Positions 1-8,557 of a DNA stretch of 64,000 nt are shown piece by piece (positions within the stretch are counted from its first letter, which is position 1; each line of letters opens with the position of its first letter). The stretch is taken from contig JAHDBJ010000004.1 of assembly GCA_020630435.1 (NCBI GenBank), positions 62,001-126,000 of the forward strand, given 5' to 3'. Made by a program: the position numbers and the translations under genes. The DNA is from Saprospiraceae bacterium. Its GTDB lineage: Bacteria; Bacteroidota; Bacteroidia; Chitinophagales; Saprospiraceae. The notes beneath the pieces are model-generated. The model worked only from the letters and a program-made list of their open reading frames with translations. It was not told the origin of the DNA and ran no database searches.

Positions 1-1230
1 ACTGATATAATTGTGCAATAGTTCAGTTTCTTTCTGTTCAAAAAAGCAGCGTATCCTAATCATCCTAATGAGAATATCATAGTAATAGTGTTTTTTATAA
101 TTGATTTCACGCATACACACTAAAGCTTCATCATAATTTGTTTGGCAACAATTTAGATAAGCCTTTGATAATAAGGTTATATTCTCTTGATGTGTTTTAT
201 GAAGGTACTTGCTTTGTTCATTGATGAAATGCTTCGCCCATTCTAGTCTCCCTAACTCACAAGCCGCTTGAACGGTATTGAAAAAAATAAACGGCATGAT
301 ATGCTTATCGGTATATAGAATTTTATGATTAATACCAAAACTATAAATATCAAAATGCTCTTGCAATAAATTGGCTATTCCTTTTTCATGTACCTGAATT
401 GCATATTGTAAAAATAATAACAGAATATTAATTTGTTCATTTTCTCCAAATGTCGAAAGCTGTTGAAAAATCAGGTCTTTCGTACCTGAAAAGTCTTTGT
501 AATTGAACTGCTCTACATGAGGTAGGTATCGTATAAAAAAACGATAAATCACAAATAATGGCAATTCACTAAATTGTGGATTATGCTCGACTTGCTCTAT
601 TATTTCCTTAATAAATAATAATTGCCTTTCTTCATTAATCACAATATTACGATTTAATATAATGAGTTTTTCATTGAGCTTTGTACTAAAATAAAATAGA
701 TCCAAAAAATAATTTTTCTCTTGCAAAGTTGATTGCATACTTGTCGTAAGTCGTTGATTATTAGGATGGCGATACAACAAGGTGTTTAAATGGTATTGAA
801 ACAAATAATTTTCAGGTGCAATCTCTGGCTTATTTTTGAGGCGCCGTTTGGTCTCTTCTATTTTTTTAAAAAAGATATTGTCCAGGCCTCTTTTTTGAAA
901 AATATTCAAAAGTAGTTCATCTTTTTTATTTTTTTGTCTATCCAAATAACAAGCAATCAAGTAATTTTCCGTTTTCTGAGTAAGCACTGACATAGGATAT
1001 TTCAGCACCCTAGTATTTTCTTTGCTTGCTTCCCCAAAAACCATTTTTGCGATTCGTTCTTTGTTTATTCTAAAATGTTTAAATTCAGGATAAGCACTTT
1101 TCAAACTCATATACAGTTTTATCGCATCCTTATCACGATTATGACAAGGACTCTTGATGTAGTATTCTAAATCAGAAAACTCTTTTTTACTCATGCTACG
1201 CAACAATTGTATGAGTTTACTTTTTTCCAT
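1..1230 (-). CDS. Conserved hypothetical protein (C-terminus beyond window)
   Basis: The frame is open from the ATG at 1230 to the left edge with no stop, giving 410 codons of an unfinished protein; I checked the in-frame triplets. It starts MEKSKLIQLLRSMSKKEFSD and continues with charged, helical sequence with no signal peptide and no membrane segment, so it is probably cytoplasmic. The opening 'SKKEF..L..YI.SP.HN' pattern matches, from memory, a family of long uncharacterised Bacteroidota proteins; I know of no function. Its start codon lies only 6 bases after the terminator-like hairpin of the upstream gene, so its own promoter must overlap that hairpin or it depends on read-through. Confident that it is a real gene, not of its role. 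Confidence 0.8.
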   Translation of the reverse strand, partial: MEKSKLIQLLRSMSKKEFSDLEYYIKSPCHNRDKDAIKLYMSLKSAYPEFKHFRINKERIAKMVFGEASKENTRVLKYPMSVLTQKTENYLIACYLDRQKNKKDELLLNIFQKRGLDNIFFKKIEETKRRLKNKPEIAPENYLFQYHLNTLLYRHPNNQRLTTSMQSTLQEKNYFLDLFYFSTKLNEKLIILNRNIVINEERQLLFIKEIIEQVEHNPQFSELPLFVIYRFFIRYLPHVEQFNYKDFSGTKDLIFQQLSTFGENEQINILLLFLQYAIQVHEKGIANLLQEHFDIYSFGINHKILYTDKHIMPFIFFNTVQAACELGRLEWAKHFINEQSKYLHKTHQENITLLSKAYLNCCQTNYDEALVCMREINYKKHYYYDILIRMIRIRCFFEQKETELLHNYIS

Positions 1231-1266
1231 AAAAAAGAGGATTTTTTACTAAGGTAAAAAATCCTC
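1231..1266 (-). terminator. Intrinsic terminator abutting a start codon
   Basis: A perfect 13-bp inverted repeat (1237-1249 and 1254-1266, four-base loop) is followed on the minus strand by six T residues (1236-1231) and then directly by the ATG at 1230. It fits a rho-independent terminator for the gene ending at 1347. Because it is also the immediate 5' leader of the next gene, it could act as an attenuator. Confidence 0.75.
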
Positions 1267-1346
1267 GATCGAAATGAAAATTTAGCTTTGATTTAAGCTA
1301 ATAGAGATACGTTCTAAAATCAGAAAGTTATTGTTTTAGTGTTACT

Positions 1347-2969
1347 CTAATTAAGTTTTGTAAATACATCCGTTTTGTTATCCCCTATAAAATCCCCAAA
1401 GCGTAATTCATGGAGACTAGCACTAGAAGAAGCAACAGGAATCCAAGAACTAGTTCCACTTTCGGAAATATACCATTGTCCTGCCTGTACAGTAAAAACG
1501 TCTGCCCTATTCGAACCTCTAAAATCATGCACCCTAAAATCATCAACAGAATAAGACGATGTATTGATTTGTTGCCAAGAGCCGACAGCTTTATCGGATA
1601 CAAACCATTTGCCACTCTGAGAAGAAAAAACATCCGTCTTGTTATCTCCTACAAAATCGCCAAATCTAAGTTTATTTATTGGTACACCCGATGATGCCAT
1701 CGTTTGCCATGATCCTGTTCCTTTATTCGAAACATACCACTTTCCTCCCTGTGAGGTAAAAACATCAGTTTTACTATCTCCAACAAAATCACCAAATGCC
1801 AGTTCTTCTATAGGATAACCAGAGCTTGCCAATTTTTTCCATGCTCCTGTTGCACTTTCAGAAACATACCATTGTCCTGCTTGCGAGGTAAAAACATCGG
1901 TCTTACCATCTCCTATAAAATCTCCAAAACGCAAACTTTCAAAAGGATAGCCAGAAGCATTGACGACTTGCCAAGAGCCTGTTCCTCCATCAGAAATTAA
2001 CCATTTGCCTTGAGAAACTAAAAATACATCTGTTCGACTATCACCTATAAAATCACCATACCCTAACTCAGAAGCCTTATAACAGGATGTATTTATCCTA
2101 ACCCAGGCATTATTAGCATTTTCAGATACATACCAGCCTTCAATTTCTCCTATACAGTCTGGACATAATATTGCCAATGCCCTTGCTGAAGCTCTCGCCG
2201 CCATGGAAGTAGAAGAAAATAGTCTAAACCTACCATCAATTATTGCTAAAGCTACTACTGTACCACCAAATCTTGAATCTTCAAAAATTATAGATTCAAT
2301 ATTACTTTCAAAACACTCTAGACACTTGGTACTTTTACAAGATGACTGCCTTAAAGATGACTGATTTCCTAAACCTTCATAATATTCGTTCCAATATTTG
2401 AAACTATGCTTAAATATTGAACAATATACTAATATAGGTGCTTTCTCTTTAGCTGTTAATTCATTTGTTTCTTTTACTTCTTTTACTTTATCATTAATAT
2501 AAGAAAGTATAAGCTCTTGGTCTAAAAAATCCATAGCTGATAAATCATTGTATATAGCTCGAAACATAGAAGATTGCTTTGCTGTAATAATTTTCTCTTC
2601 TTCCATTTTCTTGTATGTCTCTAGTGAACTAAGATCTTTATATCGCTCAGATCGTTTTATAAGTTCTAGATCTAACCCATACTTATAACCATACTTATCA
2701 TTCAAAAAATCTGCTAATATGCTATTCTGTTTTTGTTCAGATAACTGTTTAAAGTCAGGTACACCAAGTATCTGATCCAAAATCTCATTGTGCATAATAC
2801 CAAAAACCTCATAATCATAATTTTCAATCTCTTTGTTGTCTAATGCTCCTAGCTCATCTAGCATAAGCTCTGAACGATTTGTAGTTGTATTATCCTTTGA
2901 ACAGGAATAAATTAGAATCAAAAGTAAAATGATACTAGTTGCATATAATAATTTTATGTTTTTTTTCAT
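1347..2969 (-). CDS. Lipoprotein with C-terminal FG-GAP/VCBS-like propeller repeats
   Basis: 540 aa with a lipoprotein signal (hydrophobic stretch ending LIYSC, Cys about residue 23), so it should be exported and lipid-anchored. Residues about 25-265 are helical and unrecognised, with a Cys-rich patch around 205-220. From about 270 to the end there are tandem units of about 43 residues built on the motif FGDF(I/V)GDxKTDVF followed by W(Y/F)(V/I)S and a 'GSW' turn. There are six DF-GD-TDVF motifs: five full units, plus a half unit at the start of the region and the complementary half at the very end, as expected for a circularly closed six-blade beta propeller. The Asp-rich turns resemble calcium-binding FG-GAP/VCBS repeats. 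Ligand unknown; adhesion or polysaccharide binding is a guess. A strong terminator follows at 1231-1266. Confidence 0.8.
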   Translation of the reverse strand: MKKNIKLLYATSIILLLILIYSCSKDNTTTNRSELMLDELGALDNKEIENYDYEVFGIMHNEILDQILGVPDFKQLSEQKQNSILADFLNDKYGYKYGLDLELIKRSERYKDLSSLETYKKMEEEKIITAKQSSMFRAIYNDLSAMDFLDQELILSYINDKVKEVKETNELTAKEKAPILVYCSIFKHSFKYWNEYYEGLGNQSSLRQSSCKSTKCLECFESNIESIIFEDSRFGGTVVALAIIDGRFRLFSSTSMAARASARALAILCPDCIGEIEGWYVSENANNAWVRINTSCYKASELGYGDFIGDSRTDVFLVSQGKWLISDGGTGSWQVVNASGYPFESLRFGDFIGDGKTDVFTSQAGQWYVSESATGAWKKLASSGYPIEELAFGDFVGDSKTDVFTSQGGKWYVSNKGTGSWQTMASSGVPINKLRFGDFVGDNKTDVFSSQSGKWFVSDKAVGSWQQINTSSYSVDDFRVHDFRGSNRADVFTVQAGQWYISESGTSSWIPVASSSASLHELRFGDFIGDNKTDVFTKLN

Positions 2970-3308
2970 TTTTAAAAATTTTGGTTAATAAATTTGATTT
3001 GATACGGCCGTGTATAAACAATAATTACAATACAAATCTAATAACCAAAGAAATTTCAATTAAGATCAAATCGTCAAGATTGTACCTAAATATTAATAAT
3101 ATTAAATTATATAATATAAACAAAAACAAAAAAGTAAATCAAAAAAAAATATAGATAAAGTCCATAGAATTGCCAATTTTCAGTTATAACCTTATTGCTT
3201 TTTTATAACTAAATTCAGTTAGGTATTTGAATATATATAGAAAGAAAATTGTAGATGAGTAAAATAAAAATTAAATACTCAAGTCTAAATGTGCTAGTAA
3301 TTCAATTA
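2970..3308. other. AT-rich intergenic region
   Basis: No convincing gene. A 71-codon open frame on the plus strand (2939-3154) overlaps the start of the lipoprotein gene, is almost entirely Asn/Ile/Lys/Leu, and reads as AT-rich noise. The stretch must hold the promoter of the minus-strand lipoprotein gene, but I see no exact TAnnTTTG box. Confidence 0.5.
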
Positions 3309-3364
3309 ACTCATTGAAGTTGTTTAATAAAAAAATGATGAATTATTAAACAACTTCAATGAGT
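3309..3364. repeat. Palindromic repeat element, copy A (56 bp)
   Basis: Perfect 22-bp inverted repeat (3309-3330 against 3343-3364) with a 12-base loop. The core arm GAAGTTGTTTAA and the box AATAATTCATCATT (here on the minus strand) recur in the elements at 51589-51666 and 52772-52933. It ends 25 bp before the stop codon of the response regulator, so it may also serve as that gene's terminator. Confidence 0.75.
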
Positions 3365-3388
3365 ATAAATAAGACCAAGTATTGCTTG

Positions 3389-4351
3389 CTATAATATGCT
3401 TAAATATGCTCTTAGTGAAATTGAATGATCTAAATTCAATTTTTTCTTTAAACGATAACGGACGGTTTGAAGGCTTTTCAATTCAATATGCATGATTCGA
3501 GCAACTTCGTGGTTGCTAATATTATGCTTTAAATACGTACAATGTTGAATATCCAAAGCAGTTAAGGAAGGATTGATATTAAGTAGTTTTTTAACAAATT
3601 CTGGTTCAGTTGCAATTATCAAACTCTCATTATTCGTTTTTCGCCTTTCCAAAATATTATCTAAGGACTTTTCGATTCCTTTCAGGTTATTTTGTAATAT
3701 TTCAAGAGAAATCCCCTTCGATTCAGATTGAAAAATTAGGTTTTTAAGTGTAGAGTTAATTTGTTCGATTTCATTATAGAGATAAGATAATTCTAATTCT
3801 TCATTTTGGATTTTCAAACGCTGCTCATGTAGTTTAATATCTAATAATTCTTTCACCTTACTAAATCGCTGTTCTTCTATTTCCAAACTATCTCTTAACT
3901 GTTCCTTTTGATACTGAATAATCTCATTAAGTTCTTTTAGTGCTTGATTATGACTTGATAAGTTATTAATTGATTGATGCCGATTAAGTATATTTTGAAT
4001 TCGAGATACTAGTTCCTCACTTTTTACTGGCTTTTGAATAAAATCTACACTTCCATAGTCAAATGCCTGTTGCAAGACGTGGATATTATCCATTCCTGTA
4101 ACGACAATTACAGGAATATCCTGATAGATGTTATGACGTTTTAACTGTTTCAGCACTTCTAAACCATTGACTTTTGGCATTTGCCAATCCAATATAATAA
4201 CATCAGGTATTGAATCTTCTAAATGGCGCATAATTGAATCTCCATCATCTAATTCCTCAAATTGATAATGAGATCCCCCTAAATATTCTTTATAAAGGAT
4301 TCGATCATATTTTCTATCATCAACAATTAAAATTGTGGGTAATTCTTCCAT
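3389..4351 (-). CDS. Response regulator: REC domain, coiled coil, LuxR-like HTH
   Basis: 320 aa. Residues 1-125 form a receiver domain with the acidic pair D11/D12, the phospho-acceptor D55 (in VIILDWQMP), T85 (VVTG) and K107 (QKP). Residues about 128-245 are highly charged and predicted coiled coil, and the last 70 residues form a helix-turn-helix of the type common in Bacteroidota regulators (LTALDIQHC...ISNHEVARIM...VRYRLKKKL). It should be phosphorylated by a histidine kinase and act on DNA, but no kinase gene lies nearby. The long coiled coil between REC and HTH probably mediates dimerisation. Targets cannot be read from the context. Confidence 0.9.
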   Translation of the reverse strand: MEELPTILIVDDRKYDRILYKEYLGGSHYQFEELDDGDSIMRHLEDSIPDVIILDWQMPKVNGLEVLKQLKRHNIYQDIPVIVVTGMDNIHVLQQAFDYGSVDFIQKPVKSEELVSRIQNILNRHQSINNLSSHNQALKELNEIIQYQKEQLRDSLEIEEQRFSKVKELLDIKLHEQRLKIQNEELELSYLYNEIEQINSTLKNLIFQSESKGISLEILQNNLKGIEKSLDNILERRKTNNESLIIATEPEFVKKLLNINPSLTALDIQHCTYLKHNISNHEVARIMHIELKSLQTVRYRLKKKLNLDHSISLRAYLSIL

Positions 4352-4480
4352 TCTTGATGAGAAGTATAATTTTTAGTAACACTATTTAAAATGGTAAATA
4401 CAATTGAATTTGCAAAAATTTACTTACGCTTATTAAATTACGACTAATTGAAATAAAAGAGAATTAAATTTATTATTTTC

Positions 4481-4510
4481 TTTGGTAAAAGTTATAAAAA
4501 TTTACTTTTG
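4481..4510 (+). promoter_or_regulatory. Bacteroidota-type promoter
   Basis: TTTG at 4481-4484 is followed after 18 bases by TACTTTTG at 4503-4510, matching the -33/-7 consensus (TTTG, TAnnTTTG) known for Bacteroidota. It lies 40 bp upstream of the ATG at 4551 and inside the longer open frame that begins at a TTG at 4482, which supports the downstream start. Confidence 0.65.
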
Positions 4511-4550
4511 TTTAGATTATGTATTAAATATTTACTTTTTGCTTAGAGAA

Positions 4551-5624
4551 ATGACATCCAACAAATATAAAATAGCATTAGTAGAAATCGGGGGTTCGCA
4601 TGATGAATGCCTTTTCACTCAAATCCAAATTTTAAAAGCAAATAAGCATACAACACTCACTCTTGTCTGTAATGATTCCTTACGAAAGCGAGTTGAAATT
4701 TTTAAAAATATCGACAACTTTCATTTTATTACAATTCGGCAAGGTTGGTCTGCTTGGCTAGATATTTATGCCTTACGGAAATATCTTCTACAACAAAATT
4801 TTGATAAAATTATTTTCAATACAGCTCAAGGAGCTGCCATCAAGAAATTAATGCTAATTTTCCCTAAGTATAAAACCCAATTGATAGGAACAATTCATAA
4901 TATTGATAAACTTGAGCATAGTAAAGGACAACAAATCATTTCTAATAAAATTAATAAGTACTTTGTAATTAATGACTACCTCCTAAAAAGAATTAATCTT
5001 AAGCATTATCCAAAATTATCTTTTGCAGCTTATTATCCAATCTTTTTTCCCAAGTTTATCCCCCGTCAATTAACAAAACCAACGGATGAAATTTGGATTT
5101 GTATTCCAGGGCAAGTTGAACTAAAAAGACGAGATTATGAAAGTCTTATGGAAGGTATTGTTCAAAATGGAATTCCTAAACATCTTAAGTTTATTTTATT
5201 AGGTAGATGTGAACATAAACACGGTGATGGTATTTATATTAAACATAAAATAGCTGAATTGAATATAGAGCGACAGTTCATGCTTTGGGATAGTTTTATA
5301 GAACTTGACGAATTTTATAGTTATTTAATGTATTCCGATTTTATACTTCCCTTAATTCATACTACTCATATTTCTTCTCAACTATATGAAACCCAAATTA
5401 CTGGAACCTATAATCTTGCTTTTGGTTTTAAAAAGCCACTACTTATGGAAAATCAATTTTCAACTTATGAAGACTTTAAAAATAATGCTATTTTTTATGA
5501 AAAAAATAATATGATTTCTGTAATTTCAAGCCTTTCGAAGAATATGTCTACCAATATCTATAAAGATGATAAATGGACGTTTGAAGACCAGAAAAAACGT
5601 TATTGGTCACTTTTAGAAAAGTAA
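4551..5624 (+). CDS. Glycosyltransferase-like protein (GT-B fold)
   Basis: 357 aa from the ATG at 4551; the open frame extends to a TTG at 4482, but that lies on the promoter. No signal peptide. The N-terminal half (KIALVEIGGSHDECL, then alternating strands and helices) and the C-terminal half (WICIPGQVELKRRDYESL, LKFILLGRC, FYSYLMYSDFILPLI) follow the two Rossmann-like domains of GT-B glycosyltransferases. The region around residues 275-315 (SDFILPL...QLYETQITGTYNLAF) sits where GT4 enzymes bind the sugar nucleotide, although the usual EGFGL-type Glu motif is not obvious. Substrate unknown; it is the only clear glycosyltransferase here, not part of a polysaccharide cluster. It probably shares a transcript with the DUF2461 gene 33 bp downstream. 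Confidence 0.6.
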   Translation: MTSNKYKIALVEIGGSHDECLFTQIQILKANKHTTLTLVCNDSLRKRVEIFKNIDNFHFITIRQGWSAWLDIYALRKYLLQQNFDKIIFNTAQGAAIKKLMLIFPKYKTQLIGTIHNIDKLEHSKGQQIISNKINKYFVINDYLLKRINLKHYPKLSFAAYYPIFFPKFIPRQLTKPTDEIWICIPGQVELKRRDYESLMEGIVQNGIPKHLKFILLGRCEHKHGDGIYIKHKIAELNIERQFMLWDSFIELDEFYSYLMYSDFILPLIHTTHISSQLYETQITGTYNLAFGFKKPLLMENQFSTYEDFKNNAIFYEKNNMISVISSLSKNMSTNIYKDDKWTFEDQKKRYWSLLEK

Positions 5625-5657
5625 TTTCATCCTGTAATGTAATTTAATCTCTTTTTG

Positions 5658-6332
5658 ATGCAATATTTCACTCAAGATTTTATTTCTTTTTTTAAAGAAC
5701 TCACTAAAAACAACCATAGAGAATGGTTTCACGAACATAAAAAAGACTATGAAAATCATGTCAAAAAACCTTTTTATCAATTAGTTGGTGATGTCATTTC
5801 TCTGTTAAAAGAAAAACACGATCCTCATTTAGAATTAGAAGTCAAAAATGCAGTTTTCCGTATCAATAGAGATATTCGTTTTTCAAAAGATAAGAGTCCT
5901 TATAAAACCCACGTAGCAGCAGTTATCTCTAGGGGTGGTAGAAAGGATTTGATGGATCCTGGTATTTACTTACATCTGAGTAATGGCGTGGTGAATATTG
6001 GTGGGGGATGTTATCAACCCGATAAAAAAACACTACATAATATTAGAACGGCTATCTTAAAAAATCCTAAAGCGGTTGATAAAATTTTAAAGCAAAAGAA
6101 TTTTAAAAAGACATACGGTGAACTAAAAGGAGAAAAAAATAAACGCTTGCCCAAAGAATTTGCACCACATCAGGAAGCAATTCCGTTACTTTTAAACAAG
6201 CAATTTTATTTCATGTCTGCTTATGATCCTAAAGAAGTATTATTCAGAGAAGATCTTCCTGAATTTATTTTAGAACACTATACCGTAGCAAAACCGTGGA
6301 ATCAATTTCTAAAAAATGCTATGCAAGCGTAA
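5658..6332 (+). CDS. DUF2461 family protein (TIGR02453)
   Basis: 224 aa from the ATG at 5658 (the open frame begins one codon earlier at TTG). The order of motifs is typical of DUF2461: FFKELTKNNHREWFHEHK near the N-terminus, INRDIRFSKDKSPYKTHV in the middle, and a Gly-rich G(I)YLHLSN..VNIGGGCY strand. Soluble cytoplasmic protein with no known biochemical function. It follows the glycosyltransferase-like gene by 33 bp and ends 4 bp from a convergent gene. Confidence 0.9.
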   Translation: MQYFTQDFISFFKELTKNNHREWFHEHKKDYENHVKKPFYQLVGDVISLLKEKHDPHLELEVKNAVFRINRDIRFSKDKSPYKTHVAAVISRGGRKDLMDPGIYLHLSNGVVNIGGGCYQPDKKTLHNIRTAILKNPKAVDKILKQKNFKKTYGELKGEKNKRLPKEFAPHQEAIPLLLNKQFYFMSAYDPKEVLFREDLPEFILEHYTVAKPWNQFLKNAMQA

Positions 6333-6336
6333 ATTC

Positions 6337-7737
6337 TTAATTTTTATAAAATCTACGGATAATCTGCTCTTTTCCGACACTTAATCTCACAAAGTAGATT
6401 CCTGGAGATAAATCATCTGCATTAAAATTATAACTAAAAAAACGATTAATATTTACCATCATAGGTTTTCTTATTAACTTCCCTGTCATATCAAAAACCT
6501 CAATATTTCCTGATACATCTTCTGTTGTTTGTATTAGTAAATACGAATCTTCAGATATGTTATTGGGCAAAATACAAAATGATTCAATGGTATTAATTTC
6601 ATCATTTTCATCTTCACATACAACTTCAGGAAAAATATCATGTCGTAGTAAAAATAATCCATTATTAAGATCTGACCCCAGTATCCTACCTGATGGCAAA
6701 AAAGGATAGACTCCCCAAGCCCCTAGATAATCATCATATGATGTATTTAAAGGTTCAGTATCATAATAGGTTAAACGCTTTGCATTATTAGGATCCGAAA
6801 TATCATAAATCTGAATACCATCATGGTAGTATGAGAGATATAAAAAATCACCTTTAATTAAAGGATTATGACCAACCGATAAGGAATCACTAGGAGCTAG
6901 TAATTTAGAACGAAAAATAGTTGTAACGTTTATATCTGTAGGATCGCTAACATCAGCAATCTTCACGCCTGTATTATGCGTTTCATCCATAAAAACTAAG
7001 TGTTGAGAATCATCTGTCAACCAACAGCTATGATTATACCCTTTTTCAGGATAATTCTGCAAAGCGCCCAAAGCTATTGGGCTTGTAGGATCAATGTAGT
7101 CATATACATATAAACCATTTCGACCAGAATTACAATACGCAATATTATCTCGTACAAATAGATCGTGAACATATTCTCCTGGCAAGTTTGCTGCCCCAAG
7201 TAAAGTGGGTTCTTCTGGGTTAGTGGCTATATCTAAAACAATAAGACCATTATATTGTGTATTCGTTCCAGCAGCATATAGCCGCCCTGCTGCCTCATCA
7301 ATAAAAAGATTATGACTTCTACTAAAAAAAACATCAATTTGATTAACCTTATGAATGGAATCAGGTAAATAACTCAGATCAAAAATCATCATCCCTTCAT
7401 TAACAGCATCTGCTACTGCATAACAATAATTCTTATAGGTCTTCATATCTCTCCAAGCTGTTTTACCTCCTCCTTTAAAATTGTCAATTTCATATAATTT
7501 ATTATCATCTCCTATTTTGAAGAAATGAACTCTTTCTGGTGACCCCATCATGGCATATTCATTCCCTTGTCCATCAGCCCAACCCCAAACATCATTATAC
7601 GTAGCACCAAGTACCAGCGGTAAAGTATCTACATCCCAATTGTCTAATAATACCAGATTATGCTCTGATTGAGCGTTTACAATTAACGAAACAAATGATG
7701 AAAACACAAATAGTATAAATACAATGCCTTTATTCAT
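6337..7737 (-). CDS. Choice-of-anchor B protein with LVIVD-like repeats and T9SS sorting domain
   Basis: 466 aa. Residues 1-22 are a signal peptide ending in VNAQ. Residues about 25-370 carry repeated 'GL.V.DI.(N/D)P..P..LG' units (NGLIVLDIATNPEEPTLLGA, NGLYVYDYIDPTSPIALGAL, VKIADVSDPTDI, IQIYDISDPNNAKRLT), the LVIVD/choice-of-anchor-B beta-propeller pattern. Residues about 385-466 are a T9SS C-terminal sorting domain (NISEDSYLLIQTTEDVSGNIEV..., ending LSPGIYFVRLSVGKEQIIRRFYKN). It should be exported through Sec and T9SS and displayed on the cell surface. Monocistronic by layout; role unknown. Confidence 0.88.
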   Translation of the reverse strand: MNKGIVFILFVFSSFVSLIVNAQSEHNLVLLDNWDVDTLPLVLGATYNDVWGWADGQGNEYAMMGSPERVHFFKIGDDNKLYEIDNFKGGGKTAWRDMKTYKNYCYAVADAVNEGMMIFDLSYLPDSIHKVNQIDVFFSRSHNLFIDEAAGRLYAAGTNTQYNGLIVLDIATNPEEPTLLGAANLPGEYVHDLFVRDNIAYCNSGRNGLYVYDYIDPTSPIALGALQNYPEKGYNHSCWLTDDSQHLVFMDETHNTGVKIADVSDPTDINVTTIFRSKLLAPSDSLSVGHNPLIKGDFLYLSYYHDGIQIYDISDPNNAKRLTYYDTEPLNTSYDDYLGAWGVYPFLPSGRILGSDLNNGLFLLRHDIFPEVVCEDENDEINTIESFCILPNNISEDSYLLIQTTEDVSGNIEVFDMTGKLIRKPMMVNINRFFSYNFNADDLSPGIYFVRLSVGKEQIIRRFYKN

Positions 7738-7840
7738 AATAACTAGGTTTTAAAAAAGAAATTTTTTGAAAATAAATCCTTTAATAAAAAAACAATAACT
7801 CTAAAACAACTTTTCACAAGAACTAGCAACTAAATGTAAT

Positions 7841-8317
7841 CTATGTTACTATACATTTTACGATTTCTTTATAGTTAATCTCCAATAGTAGAAACCAATT
7901 TTGAAAATAATGCTCTAAAGCCTCCTTCCTAGGATGTGTATTTTTATGATATTTTAAAAAATCTTTATAGTTCTGAACTTTATCTGCTATAAGCATCTCT
8001 CTAATTTCTGGACAACTAAACCCTACAAAATCTTCTTTTTTTCCTTTGGATAAATAAGAATTAGCAACCCTTCTATATTCCATTGTTAATATTAAGGCTG
8101 CTGTTTCAACACCTTGAAAGTTAAAAAACCTATTTTCAAAAAAAGCAATATCACTCTGCAAAATAGGATGAATACAATAGGCTTCTTTAGTAATAGAATT
8201 CGCTTGAATATAGTCCAGTATTTTTAACCCTTCATTGATGTGGGTTATTAGTTTAACAACGCTTCTCTGTGTTGTTTTTTCTCCATAATATGCCTCTATC
8301 AGTCTATAGCCTTTCAT
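7841..8317 (-). CDS. Conserved hypothetical protein, possibly HD-domain-like
   Basis: 158 aa, soluble, start ATG at 8317. The pattern RLIEAYYGEKTTQRSVVKLITHINEGL near the start, a following CIHPILQ, and then a Tyr/Arg-rich helix (MEYRRVANSYL) remind me of small HD-superfamily-like proteins seen in phages and bacteria, with His residues at about 26 and 49 placed like metal ligands. That resemblance is from memory and weak. It stands alone between two genes for secreted proteins. Confidence 0.6.
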   Translation of the reverse strand: MKGYRLIEAYYGEKTTQRSVVKLITHINEGLKILDYIQANSITKEAYCIHPILQSDIAFFENRFFNFQGVETAALILTMEYRRVANSYLSKGKKEDFVGFSCPEIREMLIADKVQNYKDFLKYHKNTHPRKEALEHYFQNWFLLLEINYKEIVKCIVT

Positions 8318-8557
8318 TAATAATAATTTTTTTTAGTATTTATCAATCTTAGAGGTAACGTTTTTATCCTTTCTAAAATATATAAAATAATTACTACAAA
8401 AGAAAAACTTTAGAAAAACAACTTATACTACAAGATGTAATTTTTCATTCTTATTCTTCATTACATCATATCAAGTTTAATGCCTACTCAAAATCTAACA
8501 AAGGATAACCTTTGTTCTAGTTTTTTTGTCTCTATTTATTCATTTAAAAAATACCTT

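Noticed and set aside
1380-2080. Regularly spaced near-repeats about 130 bp apart that could suggest a repeat array
   Set aside because: They are in frame and encode the propeller units of the lipoprotein; not a CRISPR or tandem DNA repeat.
2939-3154. 71-codon open frame on the plus strand
   Set aside because: Overlaps the start of the lipoprotein gene, is made almost only of Asn, Ile, Lys and Leu, and has no family features; expected by chance in AT-rich DNA.
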